Below are positions 6,927-17,800 of a stretch of DNA of 20,523 nt, one piece after another (within the stretch, counting starts at the first letter, position 1; each line of letters opens with the position of its first letter). Under the pieces are notes generated by a model. The model was not told where the DNA came from. It was given only the letters and a program-made list of their open reading frames with translations, and ran no database searches. Both the position numbers and the translations under genes were made by a program. The DNA is taken from contig JBKGYK010000062.1 of the NCBI GenBank assembly GCA_046546095.1, forward strand, positions 1 to 20,523, given 5' to 3'. The DNA comes from JAQIBY01 sp046546095. GTDB taxonomy: Bacteria > Bacteroidota > Bacteroidia > Bacteroidales > ML635J-15.

Positions 6927-7855
6927 CGGTCGCGTTTGGTGAATTCGAGTAATCTTTCCAGTAATTTACGGTTGGTGCTGATCAGGTCTGCAATGATTCC
7001 AATCATCAGGATCAGCAAACCTGCATTTAAAAAAGCTGTGGAAAATATCAGCGACTGTATGTGTCCCTGACCACCTTCGGTAAAGTAAAAATATAAAAAC
7101 CTGATAAAACCTATGATTCCCGGGATCATCAGCAAAATACCCAATATGGTAAAAGCACGAATGGCCTTGTAGTTTGAGTAAGCCCGGATGATGGTGAAGA
7201 TTTGTTGCGAAATGAAGCCTGGTGTACTCTTATAAAGGCGGGATTTACGCAATTGTTTGTTGGTGCGCACGGGAACTGAAATCAGCCTTGCTTTCATACT
7301 TCCCAGCTGCATTACATTTTCTATGGTATAGGAAAAATCAGTGGCTATGTTGAGCTGAAAAGCAGTATCACGACTGTATGCACGGAACCCGCTTACAACA
7401 TCACGGACCTGTGTGCGGGATAATTTACGGATGATGCCCGATCCCAGTTTTTGCATCAATTTTTTAAAAAAGGAAAAATGTCTGATGCTGTCGGTTTGTC
7501 TGTCGCCGATGACAACGTCTGCCTCGCCTTTGAGTATGGGCTGAACCAGTTTTTCAATGTCACTACCGGCATATTGATTGTCAGCATCAGTATTGACAAT
7601 GATATCAGCTCCCAACTCCAGGGATTTATTGAGCCCTGCCTCAAATGCCCGTGCCAGGCCCTTGTTGTTTTTGAAGCTGATGATGTGATCTGCACCAAGG
7701 GATTCAGCTATTTTGCGGGTTTTATCCGTGCTTCCATCGTCAATCACCAGCACCTCAATCTTATCTATTCCTTCAATCGTCTTTGGTAAATCAACATAGG
7801 TGAGAGGAAGGCTTGCCTCCTCGTTGTAGCAGGGTATTTGAATTATGAGTTTCAT
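6908..7855 (-). CDS. Family 2 glycosyltransferase, polyprenol-phosphate sugar synthase type, with two C-terminal TM helices
   Basis: The 315-residue protein begins MKLIIQIPCYNEEASLP, the normal GT2 start strand. The frame continues upstream to 8005, but that extension looks non-coding. DDGSTD (residues 39-44) and NTDADNQY (88-95, the DxD metal-binding motif D90/D92) mark a GT-A fold nucleotide-sugar site. VVSGFRAYSRD (153-163) is typical of the DPM1/dolichol-phosphate mannosyltransferase-like branch. Two transmembrane helices follow, near 233-258 and 268-292, ending in a basic tail. By family, it would move a sugar from a nucleotide donor to undecaprenyl phosphate or a similar lipid at the inner membrane; donor and acceptor are unknown. 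It is transcribed first in a two-gene unit with the overlapping methyltransferase. An alternative start six codons upstream (MPIETSMKL, at 7873) is possible. Confidence 0.9.
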   Translation of the reverse strand: MKLIIQIPCYNEEASLPLTYVDLPKTIEGIDKIEVLVIDDGSTDKTRKIAESLGADHIISFKNNKGLARAFEAGLNKSLELGADIIVNTDADNQYAGSDIEKLVQPILKGEADVVIGDRQTDSIRHFSFFKKLMQKLGSGIIRKLSRTQVRDVVSGFRAYSRDTAFQLNIATDFSYTIENVMQLGSMKARLISVPVRTNKQLRKSRLYKSTPGFISQQIFTIIRAYSNYKAIRAFTILGILLMIPGIIGFIRFLYFYFTEGGQGHIQSLIFSTAFLNAGLLILMIGIIADLISTNRKLLERLLEFTKRDRWNKKS

Positions 7856-7879
7856 TGATGTTTCAATTGGCATGTTGCA

Positions 7880-7887
7880 CAAAGTTA
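7880..7887 (-). promoter_or_regulatory. TAACTTTG -7 box for the glycosyltransferase-methyltransferase unit
   Basis: On the minus strand this reads TAACTTTG, an exact TAnnTTTG match whose end is 24 nt before the MKL start codon at 7855. It supports that start over the long upstream extension, because the extension would begin upstream of the promoter. No TTG is present at the expected -33 position. Confidence 0.5.
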
Positions 7888-8094
7888 AGAAAAATGTGAC
7901 TGATTTGCTATTTATCCATTGTGAAATCATAAATAGAGATGCCGGAATCCTTGTTATAAGTGAACGATAGTCTGCTGTTAATGATTTGGAGACGGATTTT
8001 GCCATGGCCGGAAATGCTTTCTGTCGAAATGATGATTCCTGAATAAATTTGGATTTGTACTGCGTCTATCCTTCGGAATTCCCTGATTTTTTCC

Positions 8095-8102
8095 TACATT
8101 TG
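8095..8102 (+). promoter_or_regulatory. TACATTTG -7 box upstream of the BatA/VWA gene
   Basis: This is an exact TAnnTTTG match 32 nt before the ATG at 8135, on the coding strand. The -33 element is not recognisable. The 279-bp gap between the divergent glycosyltransferase and BatA genes holds nothing else I can call. Confidence 0.5.
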
Positions 8103-8134
8103 TTCATCTGTAAAACAGGACAAAATAAACGTGT

Positions 8135-10171
8135 ATGAGTTTTTTGTATCCTTCATTTCTCTGGGCGCTGACCGCAATGGCGATTCCCTTAATTATCCAC
8201 CTGTTTAATTTCAGGCGGCACAAAACTGTGTATTTTTCTCAAACACGTTTTCTTGAATCCGTACGCAAAGATACCCGCTCACGGACCAATATCAGGCAAT
8301 TGTTGATTTTGCTGAGCCGGATGCTTATGATTGCCGCTCTGGTACTGGCTTTTGCCCGTCCGGTTATTTTGCCTGAGGGTGATTCTGAAGAACAAAAACC
8401 CGTAGGTTCTGTCATGCTGTGCCTTGATAATTCATACAGTATGCAGAATGAGGGTGAAAATGGGAAATTGATTGATATGGCAAGGCAGAAGGCCACAGAG
8501 ATTGCTGAAGCTTATGGCGAAGGTGTTGATTATTATCTGTTTACCAACGATATGCCACCTCGGTATTATCGTCCTATGGCATATGAGGATTTTCTCATTG
8601 AAGTAGGGCAGGTAAGTGTGAGCCCGGTAAGTATGAAACTGGAAAAACTCATTGAACGCCTGAAAAGCAGTGTGAAAACCCGGAGCTTTGAAGGCAGCTT
8701 GCCAGTGTATCTGATTTCGGATTTTCAAAAGTCTACCATGGAGTTTGATGATTTCTCAGGATTGGATAAGTTCGATATGCATGCAGTACTGATTGAAGGT
8801 GCAGAGGATGAAAATCTAAGCATTGACTCCGTCTGGTTTGATACGCCCTTCAGACAAACTGGCAAGCCTGAACGTTTGTCCGTGTTGATTCGCAATCACG
8901 GTGCACAAACCTATTCTGATATGTCCCTGCAAATGGAATTGAACGATTCTTTGCGTGCTGTCAGTACTTTTAGTATTGACGGGGGGGAAAGCACGGAAGC
9001 TCAGCTTACCTATACAAATCCTGCAGATGGTTTTCAGAAAGCCAGACTTAGCATAGATGATTATCCGGTGAGTTTTGATAACGAATTTTATTTTACCTAC
9101 GCTCTGGAAAAGCAAAAAAGTATTTTGCTGATCAATGGTGCGGATAAACAGGAATTTCCTCTGGAAATATTTGATGATACCAGTCGGTTTGATGTCAGTC
9201 AGGTGCAGGCAGATGCATTGGATTATACTTTTCTCGATGAGCATGATGTCTTGATATTCAATGGTATAGAGCATATTTCAGACGGTATGTCATCACAATT
9301 GCTTGACGGCCTGGATAAGGCAGGTAGCCTGGTGTTTATTCCCAGCCGCAATATGGATACGGATAGCTGGAACCGGTTTTCGGATGACCTGAGGGGGCCA
9401 CGCTACAGCGAGTGGGACAGCATCAGCGAAAAAATTGATGATATTGCCTGGGAACATGCTTTCTTTTCGGATGTCTTCAGATCTCGTCAGGAAAATGTTG
9501 ACTTGCCGGAAATCAAAGGCCGCTACCCGATGCAGAAAATGGCGGAAAGCCGAAGCGAAACCTTGCTGGAGATGACAGACGGTTCTTCATTTCTTGATAT
9601 TGTTTCCCGGGAAAACAGCTTGTTGTATTTTTTCAGTGCTCCATTAGACCGTAATGAAAGTAGCTTTGTCAGACATCCGGTATTTGTTCCTGTGGCTTAC
9701 AATATGGTAATGAATACACCCACAGATCAGCCCCTGTATTATCTTGTCGGACGTGGTGGAAACCTGCGGGCCGATGTGCAACCAACAGCGGAGGGTGGTG
9801 TCGAAATCCGCAGTGGAAAAGAGGAAAGTCTGATACCTTCTTATCGCGAAACCCGTACCGGCCTGAATATATTTATTCCGGAAGCCCTTGATCATGCCGG
9901 CTTTTATGATGTGTATGTCAATGATGTATTTACCAAAGGTTTTGCGCTGAATATGTCTCCCCTGGAATCGGAAATGGAGTTTTATGACAGTGAAAATCTA
10001 AAAGCAAGTGCCGGAGCCCGGAATTTCAGCCTGAAACAGGTGTATGACGCCAGGGATACTTTGACAGGCAGCATAGAAGAATCGGAGCAGGGAAAACCCC
10101 TGTGGCCATGGTTTTTGCTTTTGGCTCTCTTCTTTGTCCTGGCAGAGATTGCACTCATCAAACTGATGTAA
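8135..10171 (+). CDS. BatA-domain/VWA-domain inner-membrane protein (678 aa)
   Basis: The N-terminal 80 residues are the BatA (aerotolerance regulator N-terminal) domain. A first membrane helix (MSFLYPSFLWALTAMAIPLI) is followed by HLFNFRRHKTVYFSQTRFL and a second helix (about 55-78), with the ARPVI exit motif. A von Willebrand A domain starts at about residue 90. Its MIDAS motif DxSxS is intact (D98, S100 and S102 in LCLDNSYSMQ). The middle of the protein (about 270-640) is a large periplasmic region of beta-rich character that I cannot subdivide safely. A last membrane helix (PLWPWFLLLALFFVLAEIALI) ends the protein. Such three-helix BatA/VWA proteins are common singletons in Bacteroidota and are distinct from the bat operon itself. 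Their role is unproven, and no MoxR ATPase gene is nearby. The gene converges on alkD with only 2 nt between stops. Confidence 0.9.
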   Translation: MSFLYPSFLWALTAMAIPLIIHLFNFRRHKTVYFSQTRFLESVRKDTRSRTNIRQLLILLSRMLMIAALVLAFARPVILPEGDSEEQKPVGSVMLCLDNSYSMQNEGENGKLIDMARQKATEIAEAYGEGVDYYLFTNDMPPRYYRPMAYEDFLIEVGQVSVSPVSMKLEKLIERLKSSVKTRSFEGSLPVYLISDFQKSTMEFDDFSGLDKFDMHAVLIEGAEDENLSIDSVWFDTPFRQTGKPERLSVLIRNHGAQTYSDMSLQMELNDSLRAVSTFSIDGGESTEAQLTYTNPADGFQKARLSIDDYPVSFDNEFYFTYALEKQKSILLINGADKQEFPLEIFDDTSRFDVSQVQADALDYTFLDEHDVLIFNGIEHISDGMSSQLLDGLDKAGSLVFIPSRNMDTDSWNRFSDDLRGPRYSEWDSISEKIDDIAWEHAFFSDVFRSRQENVDLPEIKGRYPMQKMAESRSETLLEMTDGSSFLDIVSRENSLLYFFSAPLDRNESSFVRHPVFVPVAYNMVMNTPTDQPLYYLVGRGGNLRADVQPTAEGGVEIRSGKEESLIPSYRETRTGLNIFIPEALDHAGFYDVYVNDVFTKGFALNMSPLESEMEFYDSENLKASAGARNFSLKQVYDARDTLTGSIEESEQGKPLWPWFLLLALFFVLAEIALIKLM

Positions 10172-10173
10172 TA

Positions 10174-10902
10174 TCAGCAGATGTCACCTTTGAGGTATGC
10201 CTGTCGTTTTTCTTCCGGGAATTTTTCAATGGCATAGCGCAGCATAGTGCGGGGCATTTCTCTGTAATAAGCTTTAAGGAATGCTTCCCCGGTATTCATG
10301 TCAATTTTGCCAATTTCTCTGAGCATCCAGCCCACGGCTTTGTGAATAAGATCATGCTTGTGATGCAGGAGAATTGTGGCGATATCAAGCGCTGTATCAA
10401 ATTCCCCTTTTTTGATGTCGTGCATACAGGCTACCATGGCAATGCGTTGTTCCCACAAATTGTCAGATTCAGCCAGCCTGTACAGTATGCTTTTGTCTTT
10501 TTGATACAGCCAGTGTCCCAGAATTTGGTGCGCAGATGAATCCACCAGGTCCCAGTTGTTGAAGCCTGCAGTGTTCTCTATATAAAAATTTTTCAGCTTT
10601 TCTTTTTCCGATTCATTCTGTGTTTTCTGATATTTCAGAACAAGAATGAATGTTCCGGTAAGGCGGTGTTCGTGAACTGGAGATGAGAGTAGCGTGCGTA
10701 TGTCTTCTGTTTCGGTGTTTGCGTAATGTCTTTTGCTGATTTTTCGCTGCAAGGGTACCTTTACACCCAGAAAGATATCACCTTCGCCATATTCACCTAT
10801 TCCTGTTTTGAAAAAGGATTGTTGTTTGTGAGCTCTTTCCATATCCTCAAGCTGCTTAAGCTCTTGCATAATTACACAGACCTGTTTGCTTGTATTTTCC
10901 AT
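10174..10902 (-). CDS. DNA alkylation repair enzyme, AlkD family
   Basis: AlkD-type DNA glycosylases are all-helical HEAT-like-repeat proteins that excise positively charged alkylated purines such as N3-methyladenine and N7-methylguanine. The 242-residue product has the family motifs GVKVPLQRKISK (residues 46-57), FNNWDLVDSSA (114-124), WEQRIAMVA (150-158) and AVGWMLREIG (189-198). The residues that shape the active site in Bacillus cereus AlkD (Trp109, Asp113, Arg148, Trp187) have counterparts here at W117, D121, R153 and W192 with matching spacing, so the enzyme should be active. The first ATG is used; a second start at M12 (MQELKQLED) would also fit the family N-terminus. The gene is alone on its strand. 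Its terminator would have to lie inside the 3' end of the BatA gene. Confidence 0.93.
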   Translation of the reverse strand: MENTSKQVCVIMQELKQLEDMERAHKQQSFFKTGIGEYGEGDIFLGVKVPLQRKISKRHYANTETEDIRTLLSSPVHEHRLTGTFILVLKYQKTQNESEKEKLKNFYIENTAGFNNWDLVDSSAHQILGHWLYQKDKSILYRLAESDNLWEQRIAMVACMHDIKKGEFDTALDIATILLHHKHDLIHKAVGWMLREIGKIDMNTGEAFLKAYYREMPRTMLRYAIEKFPEEKRQAYLKGDIC

Positions 10903-11244
10903 TGAATGATTTTTGATGTAAAGCTAACATATTGCAGGAAAGTAATGTGTCTTTTCAATCTAAAATGGGGCACAAAACCATAAGTTGAAGCCTGAGAATC
11001 TTTTGTAATGAGATAAATGCACCTCTACAATCAGTCTACATTTTGTCAGTATAAAAAAATAAGTAAAAATGCGTAGATGTCAAAAAAGCCCACAAAAGAT
11101 ATTTGTAGATTTATTAGGTGTGGAAAGTATTATACAAATAAGTATTGTATGATTGTTTGGATATAGGTTTCATATGATAAGTCCTGAATGTGCCTGAGAA
11201 ATTGTTATCTTAGCATCAGATACATAAAGTAAAAAGGGGAACTT
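10903..11244. other. AT-rich intergenic region between divergent alkD and the secreted-protein pair
   Basis: No gene is supported in these 342 bases. They contain a short inverted repeat ATACAA-ataagta-TTGTAT (11132-11150) and a run of near-miss -7 boxes, the closest being TATCTTAG at 11206-11213, about 31 nt before the ATG at 11245. None has a clear -33 partner. The promoter of the large secreted-protein operon must lie here, but I cannot place it with confidence. Confidence 0.4.
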
Positions 11245-11796
11245 ATGAACACAATCAAAAAACCTGCAGTGGTTGTTGCGATAATTGGTATATCAATGCT
11301 GATGTTTGTTTCAGTCGCTGCGGAATTGCAGGCACAGGAATCCGTGAATGATAATACTGATGGTGAAATACCGGTAGAGTATGATAATACCGGAAACCCG
11401 GATTACGATGATCTGGTATATAAGCAAAAGCTGATTGCTTTCCTTCGGGGTGTAAAAGGTATGCCGGAGTACCAGGCTACTGGTAACAGGTCTGATGACA
11501 GGGAAACCTTTATGAAGGAGATGAAGATTTGGTATGATGCACATCCGGAGTATCTTGAAGTTCTGGAGTTGCGGACATTTGAGGCATTTCAGAAGTATGA
11601 TGCTTCCTGTTATCCCGACCCTCCGGATTACACAAAAGGATGCTCCCCAAAAGAAGAAGAAGCTTACAGAAAGTCTTTCAGAATATGGATGGCACATCAT
11701 CCCGAAGCCCCAAAATTGCTTGGCGATGATCCGGCCTCAAAAGAAAAATTTGAGCGCGAAAAGGCAACGTTTTACGAACTGTATTTCAAAAAGTAA
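11245..11796 (+). CDS. Small exported protein with internal repeat, upstream partner of the giant T9SS protein
   Basis: The 183-residue product starts with a Sec signal peptide (basic MNTIKK, a hydrophobic core to about residue 26, likely cleavage after LQAQ near 31). The mature part is acidic and helical and contains an internal repeat. ETFMKEMKIWYDAHPEYLEV (residues 87-106) resembles EAYRKSFRIWMAHHPEAPKL (139-158), with common features IW, HPE and a following leucine. A second offset similarity links GNRSDDRETF with GDDPASKEKF. Two cysteines (C122 and C133) sit in the loop between the repeats. I do not recognise a family. AAGGGG 5 nt before the ATG is a good ribosome site. The stop is 6 nt before the ATG of the 2582-residue protein, so both are surely co-transcribed. 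It may act as a periplasmic helper, chaperone or co-secreted subunit (inference). Confidence 0.8.
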   Translation: MNTIKKPAVVVAIIGISMLMFVSVAAELQAQESVNDNTDGEIPVEYDNTGNPDYDDLVYKQKLIAFLRGVKGMPEYQATGNRSDDRETFMKEMKIWYDAHPEYLEVLELRTFEAFQKYDASCYPDPPDYTKGCSPKEEEAYRKSFRIWMAHHPEAPKLLGDDPASKEKFEREKATFYELYFKK

Positions 11797-11802
11797 AAAG
11801 CC

Positions 11803-14800
11803 ATGAAAAATTTATTATTATATCGAAGTATAGCTATTGCAGTATTTTTGAGTATTGGTTTGTTGGTGAATGGACAAAGCACTGACGGACCGAATTACCC
11901 GGGAACAGCTAGTAGTGATGCAACTGGAGACGCAAGCTGGTCAAATCCCGACAATACATATGCAGATGATGCAAATTATGCTGAAACTGTGCTTAGCAAG
12001 GGCGAGTCGAGTGATTATTTAATTGCTGAAAATTTTGGCTTTGCCATACCGGGTACAGCAGTGATTACCGGTATTACAGTCGAGATTAATCGGCAAGCAG
12101 ATAATACCATTTATGACAATGCATTGTTTTTGACTAAGGATGGTGCTAATGATGTTGGTGTTGATAAAGCTGCTACAGGAACCGGTTGGCCTGCAACAGA
12201 AGCAGTTGCCTCTTATGGAGGTACAGCGGATATGTGGGGGACAACATGGACACCGGCCGAAATTAACAGTGCCGATTTTGGGGTTATTTTTAAAGTAAAT
12301 GCAGATCCCGGTGGGAGTCCTCACATTGATCATATAGCTTCTGTTGATTATGTTAGAGTTTCGGTGACATATACAATATCCTGTACAGCTCCAACAACCC
12401 AGGCTTCAAATGTCAACTTCACCAACAATGATAACGGAACATCCTTAACCGCTAACTGGACACGCGGAAACGGTGATAATGTTTTGGTCGTTGCCCGAGA
12501 AGCCAGCACAGCTGCTGTAGCTCCCTCCAGCGGAACAACTTACACTGCCAATACATTGTATGGCTCCGGCAATACAACCGGAACAGGGAATTTCGTGGTT
12601 TACAACGGAACAGGTACAAGTGTTGATGTAACCGGCCTTAGCCCGCAGACAGATTATGTTTTTGATGTGTATGAGTATCTGAATACAGATGTTTGTTACA
12701 ATACTTCTGCCAATTCCGGCTCAGTTACCACGCCTGCTCTGGCATTGGAGGTGCCTTTCACCGAAACCTTTGAATCCGGGGGCGGTGCCTGGACATACGA
12801 AAATGGAACTGAAACAAACGAATGGGTAGTCGGAACGGCAACGGCCGCAACAGGGTCCAATTCTGCTTATATATCAGATGACGGTTCAACAAATAATTAT
12901 TCGAACACCTCAAGTACCACGCACATGTATATTGACCTGGATTTTCCGGCAAGTACGGATCCATTCAATTTGCAGTTTAAATGGAAAGGTGATGGAGAAT
13001 CCACCTATGATTATATGGAGGTATTCCTGGTTTCAACTTCAACAACACCGGTTGCAGGAACAGAACTTTCATCAGGACAAGTAGGTTCAACATACAATGA
13101 GCAGACTACCTGGCAGACTGAAAACATTGAGCTTGATGCGGGTACGTATGCAAATGATACCTGGCGTCTGGTTTTTACCTGGGATAATGATGGTTTATAC
13201 GATTATCAGCCTCCAGCCGCTGTGGATGATATTGATATTAGTGTGATTTCCTGTGCAATGCCTTCCGGCTTATCTGCAACAGACATTACAGATTCACAGG
13301 CTGAACTTTCATGGACAGACAATGCCGGTGCGTCACAATGGGATATTGAATATGGAGCTTCTGGTTTCACACAGGGAGATGGTACTACAGTTTCCGGAAT
13401 AACCGACAATCCTTATACCTTATCCGGTTTATCTGCAAACACAGATTATGATTTTTATGTGCGGGCCGATTGTGGCGGCGGAGATTATTCCAATTGGGTA
13501 GGTCCCTATTCTTTTACAACAGATTGTGGTGTGATAATCCCACCCTGGCTGGAGGATTTCTCAACTTATATACCTGATTGCTGGTCTGAAACCACAGGAA
13601 CGCTGGCCGCACCATCTACACTTACCGGAACAAGTTCAGCCTGGGGTGAAGATGGTTTTGCCAACGACGGAACTACCGGAGCAGCCAGAGTAAATATATA
13701 CAGTACAGGCAAAGATGAGTGGCTTATTTCACCTTCAATTGATCTTGGAACTGGAACAACAGACTACCAGCTTGAATTCGATTTGGCATTAACAGATTAT
13801 GCGAATGCAGCTCCTCCCGATTTAGATGGAACAGATGATAAATTTGCAGTGGTGATTTCTACCGATAACGGAGCTACCTGGACTTCTGCAAACACATTGC
13901 AATTGTGGGATAATGCCGGTTCTTCATTTGTTTACAATGATATATCTTACACGGGAGAGCATGTTATTATAGATTTGACCGGTTATACAGGAACAGTGAA
14001 ATTCGGATTTTACGGCGAGTCAACAGTTTCAAATGCTGATAACGATTTGTTTGTTGATAATGTGGAAGTTATTGAAATACCATCTTGTCCGCAACCAGTT
14101 TCACTCAATGCAACAAATATACTTCCTGATGAAGTAGATTTGGGTTGGACTGAATTTGGTTCCGCTACTCAGTGGGATATTGAATATGGAGCTGCCGGTT
14201 TTACACAGGGAGATGGTACTACAGTTTCCGGAATAACCGACAATCCTTATACTTTATCCGGCTTATCTGCAACCACAGATTATGATTTTTATGTGCGGGC
14301 GGATTGTGGCGGTGAAACCAGCATTTGGTCTGGTCCATATACCTTTACTACGGCTGATCCTTATATGTCTTATACCTCATCTACGGTAACACAAACCAAT
14401 ACTGACCCGTTGAATCCCGGTTCTGTTGATCAGGAAATCATTTGCGTTGAGGTTGTTACGAATGACCCAACCAGTCCGTTGGATATAACACAGTTTAATT
14501 TCAATACTACAGGATCCACGGATCCCGGCACGGACCTGGAAAATGCAAAGCTTTATTATACCGGTACAACCGGAACCTTTGGTACTGCAACACAATTTGG
14601 CGCAAGCGAGGCGAACCCTGATGGCAACTATACCATCACAGGTACCCAGGCTTTGGCTGAAGGAACCAACTATTTTTGGCTGGCTTATGATATCAACAAC
14701 GGTGCTACAATAGATAATTATGTGGATGCGCAATGTACCTCCATAACCGTTGATGCTTCTGCCGAAACGCCGACAGAAACCAATCCTGATGGTAATCGTC

Positions 14801-17800
14801 AGATTTTGGATGTGTATTTTATTTCAGAATCCAGCCAGGCAAGTACTTGTACCGGTGTGTTTTATGATTCCGGCGGAGATGCTGCTGATTATGATTACAG
14901 TGAAGATTATACCAGAACATTTCAGGCAGCAACACCGGGTTCTGCTTTGGAATTTGATTTTACATCTTTTGAAACAGGAACTAACGATGATTTGACAATA
15001 TACGACGGACCTGATGACACTTATCCTGTTATCGGTGTTTATGATGGTACAAATAGCCCGGGAACAATTACTTCCAACGGTGCATATTTAACCTTCCATT
15101 TTTCATCAAATAGTTATACAAATGCTCCTGGCTGGGCGGCTGATATAAGTTGTGTTACAATAACCGAACCCAATTGTGCTACACTTGAATCCCCTGCAGA
15201 TGGTGAAACAGATATATGTCCGGGTACGGTAATGCTGAACTGGCAGGCACCAGCTGATGGATTTGCACCTGAAGGGTATTATCTTTATCTTGGAACAAGC
15301 ATTGCTGCTGATGAGGTGATCAACGGAGAGGATGTCGGCAGCAGTACATCTTATGAACTGACCAATCTGGAGCCGAACCAGACGTATTACTGGAAGGTAT
15401 TACCATACAATGGTAGTGGTTTGAACAATACCTGTGGCGCATATAGTTTTACTACTTTGGATATCGGCATTACCTCCACCAATTCTCCGGTAGAAACATG
15501 CGATAATACTGCCGGTTTGACTGCGAGCGGCAGTGGTGATATTGTTTGGTATTCCCAACCCACCGGAGGTTCCCCGATTGGATCGGGAAGCCCTTATACA
15601 GCAAACTTCAGTGGAAATACCACCTATTATGTTGCTGCACAATCCAATGGACTGGGGACTGAAAATGGAGGTATGCCTGCCAATAATTCTGGAGAAGGCT
15701 TTTTGGGCAGTAGCGATGAAATAGGTATTGTTTTTGATGCAAGCCAGGATTTTACCCTGAATTCAGTAGATATTTATCCGGTTGGAACCGGTACTGTTAC
15801 CATTGCTTTGCTGAATGATGCAGGCAATGAAGTCGCTAATTCAGGTTCCATTTCTATTGATAATGCTGATGGTTCTGCCGTGACTGTTGATCTTGGTTTT
15901 GGGATCACTGTGGGCAGTAATTATAAACTGGTCTTAAGAGATTATACAGGAATAACAGACTTGTATCGTGATTTTTCAGGAGAATATCCTTATGATTCGC
16001 CGAGTGGTGCTTTAAGCGTTACCGGCGGATGGTGGGATGGAAGCAGTACAACAAATTATTACTTCTATAATCTGGAAATCTCCGGCGGTTGTGTATCTGC
16101 CAGAGAAGCTGTAGAGGTTATTCATACAGCCGATCCTGTATCTGTTACAGCAGACGGACCTACAACATTTCTCGAAGGCGGTTCTGTTGGTCTTACGGCT
16201 TCTTCAGATGCAGATCCCGGTTATACTTATACATGGTCTCCCTCTACCGGACTCAATACAGATACCGGAGATGAAGTCATTGCTTCACCTTCCAGCACTA
16301 CAACCTACACGGTTACAGGGGAGGATGGTAGTGGCTGTGCTTATACCGAAGAAATTACCATTACCGTAACTAACCCTTGTGCAGGACTTGGAACAGGTTA
16401 TTCTCAGATTAATAATCTGCCATTTTCTGAAACCTCCTCAACATGTGGTAATGCTGATGATATCACAAGCACCAATGCAACCGTATGTGGTAGTACAGAC
16501 TATTATTCCGGTGAAGATGTTGTGTATTCATTCACACCAAACAGTGACGGACTTGTAAATATTGATTTGACATCCTCCGGCTCATCCACAGGAATTATGC
16601 TTTATGAAGGTTGCCCTATGGACGACCAGGGGGGAACCTGTGTGGCTTACAGTCAGAGCAGTGCCGGTGATGAGTCATTATGTGCTAATTTGCAAATGGA
16701 TAATACCTATTATCTGGTAATTGATTCCTGGTCTACCCCTGAATGTAATGATTTTGAAATAAATATTTCTGCCCCCGATCCCAATGGCATTTCCGGTGAT
16801 TTTCCATGCGATGCTGTACCAGTGGAGATTGGTGGGATACAATCCGGAAACAATGCCTGTGCTTCCGGTATGGATGAACCATCAGAAGCTTCTTGCTGGA
16901 CAAGCGGAAATCTGAATACATTATGGTATAGTTTTGAAGCACCTGCTTCCGGATCCGTCAATATCCGTACCATACTTGGTACGTTAACCAGTACCCAAAT
17001 TGCAGCATATCAGGGAAACTGCTCTAACCTGACAATGATAGCAAATGAATGTAATGTGGATGCAACAGGAACATGTTCCGGAACGGAAGATTTTTCAGAA
17101 CTTGAACTGACCGGACTTACTGAAGGCAATACCTACTATATTCGTGTGGATGGTGAAAATGACCTTACCGGAAGCTTTGAAGTTCAGGTGATTGATGGCA
17201 ATGATGAATGGCCGGTTATCCCACAGCAGGATTGTTCCAGTGCAACAAATGTTTGTGCCAGTGAAACTGTGGTTGGTGATCCGGGATTCCTTGGTGCCGG
17301 TTCAACATGTGATTTCACTACACCTTATGGTTGCTTTTCTTCAGGAACCCAAAATAATACTGTCTGGTATCAGATTGATATCGATGCCAATGGCGAACTG
17401 GAATATGATATTGCTCCCAATTTATCTACAACCGATTATGATTGGGCATTGATAGATGCAACGAATAATACTGATGTGTGTGATGAAATAGCAGCAGGGA
17501 CATTGGAGCCTGTAAGATGTAATTTTACTGCAACTACCGGTACCACGGGCCTGAGAGATGGATATACAGAAACCAGTATTGGTGCATCCGGAGATCCATT
17601 CTGTTCCCCTTTATCTGTCGAGGCCGGGGATTCATACTTGCTGTTAATATGGAACTGGTCAGGAAATAATACGGGTTTTACTTTGGATTTTGATGATACA
17701 TCACCCATTGTAATTGATGACCCTGAATCTGTAACCTGGTCGGGTGGAGCAAGTACGGATTGGTTTGATCCCGTTAACTGGGGGGGATGTGCCATCCCTT

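Noticed and set aside
7856..8005. 50-codon upstream extension of the glycosyltransferase frame
   Set aside because: GT2 proteins start at the MKLIIQIPCYNEE strand. The extension has no family similarity and lies upstream of the -7 box at 7880-7887, so it is probably chance open frame.
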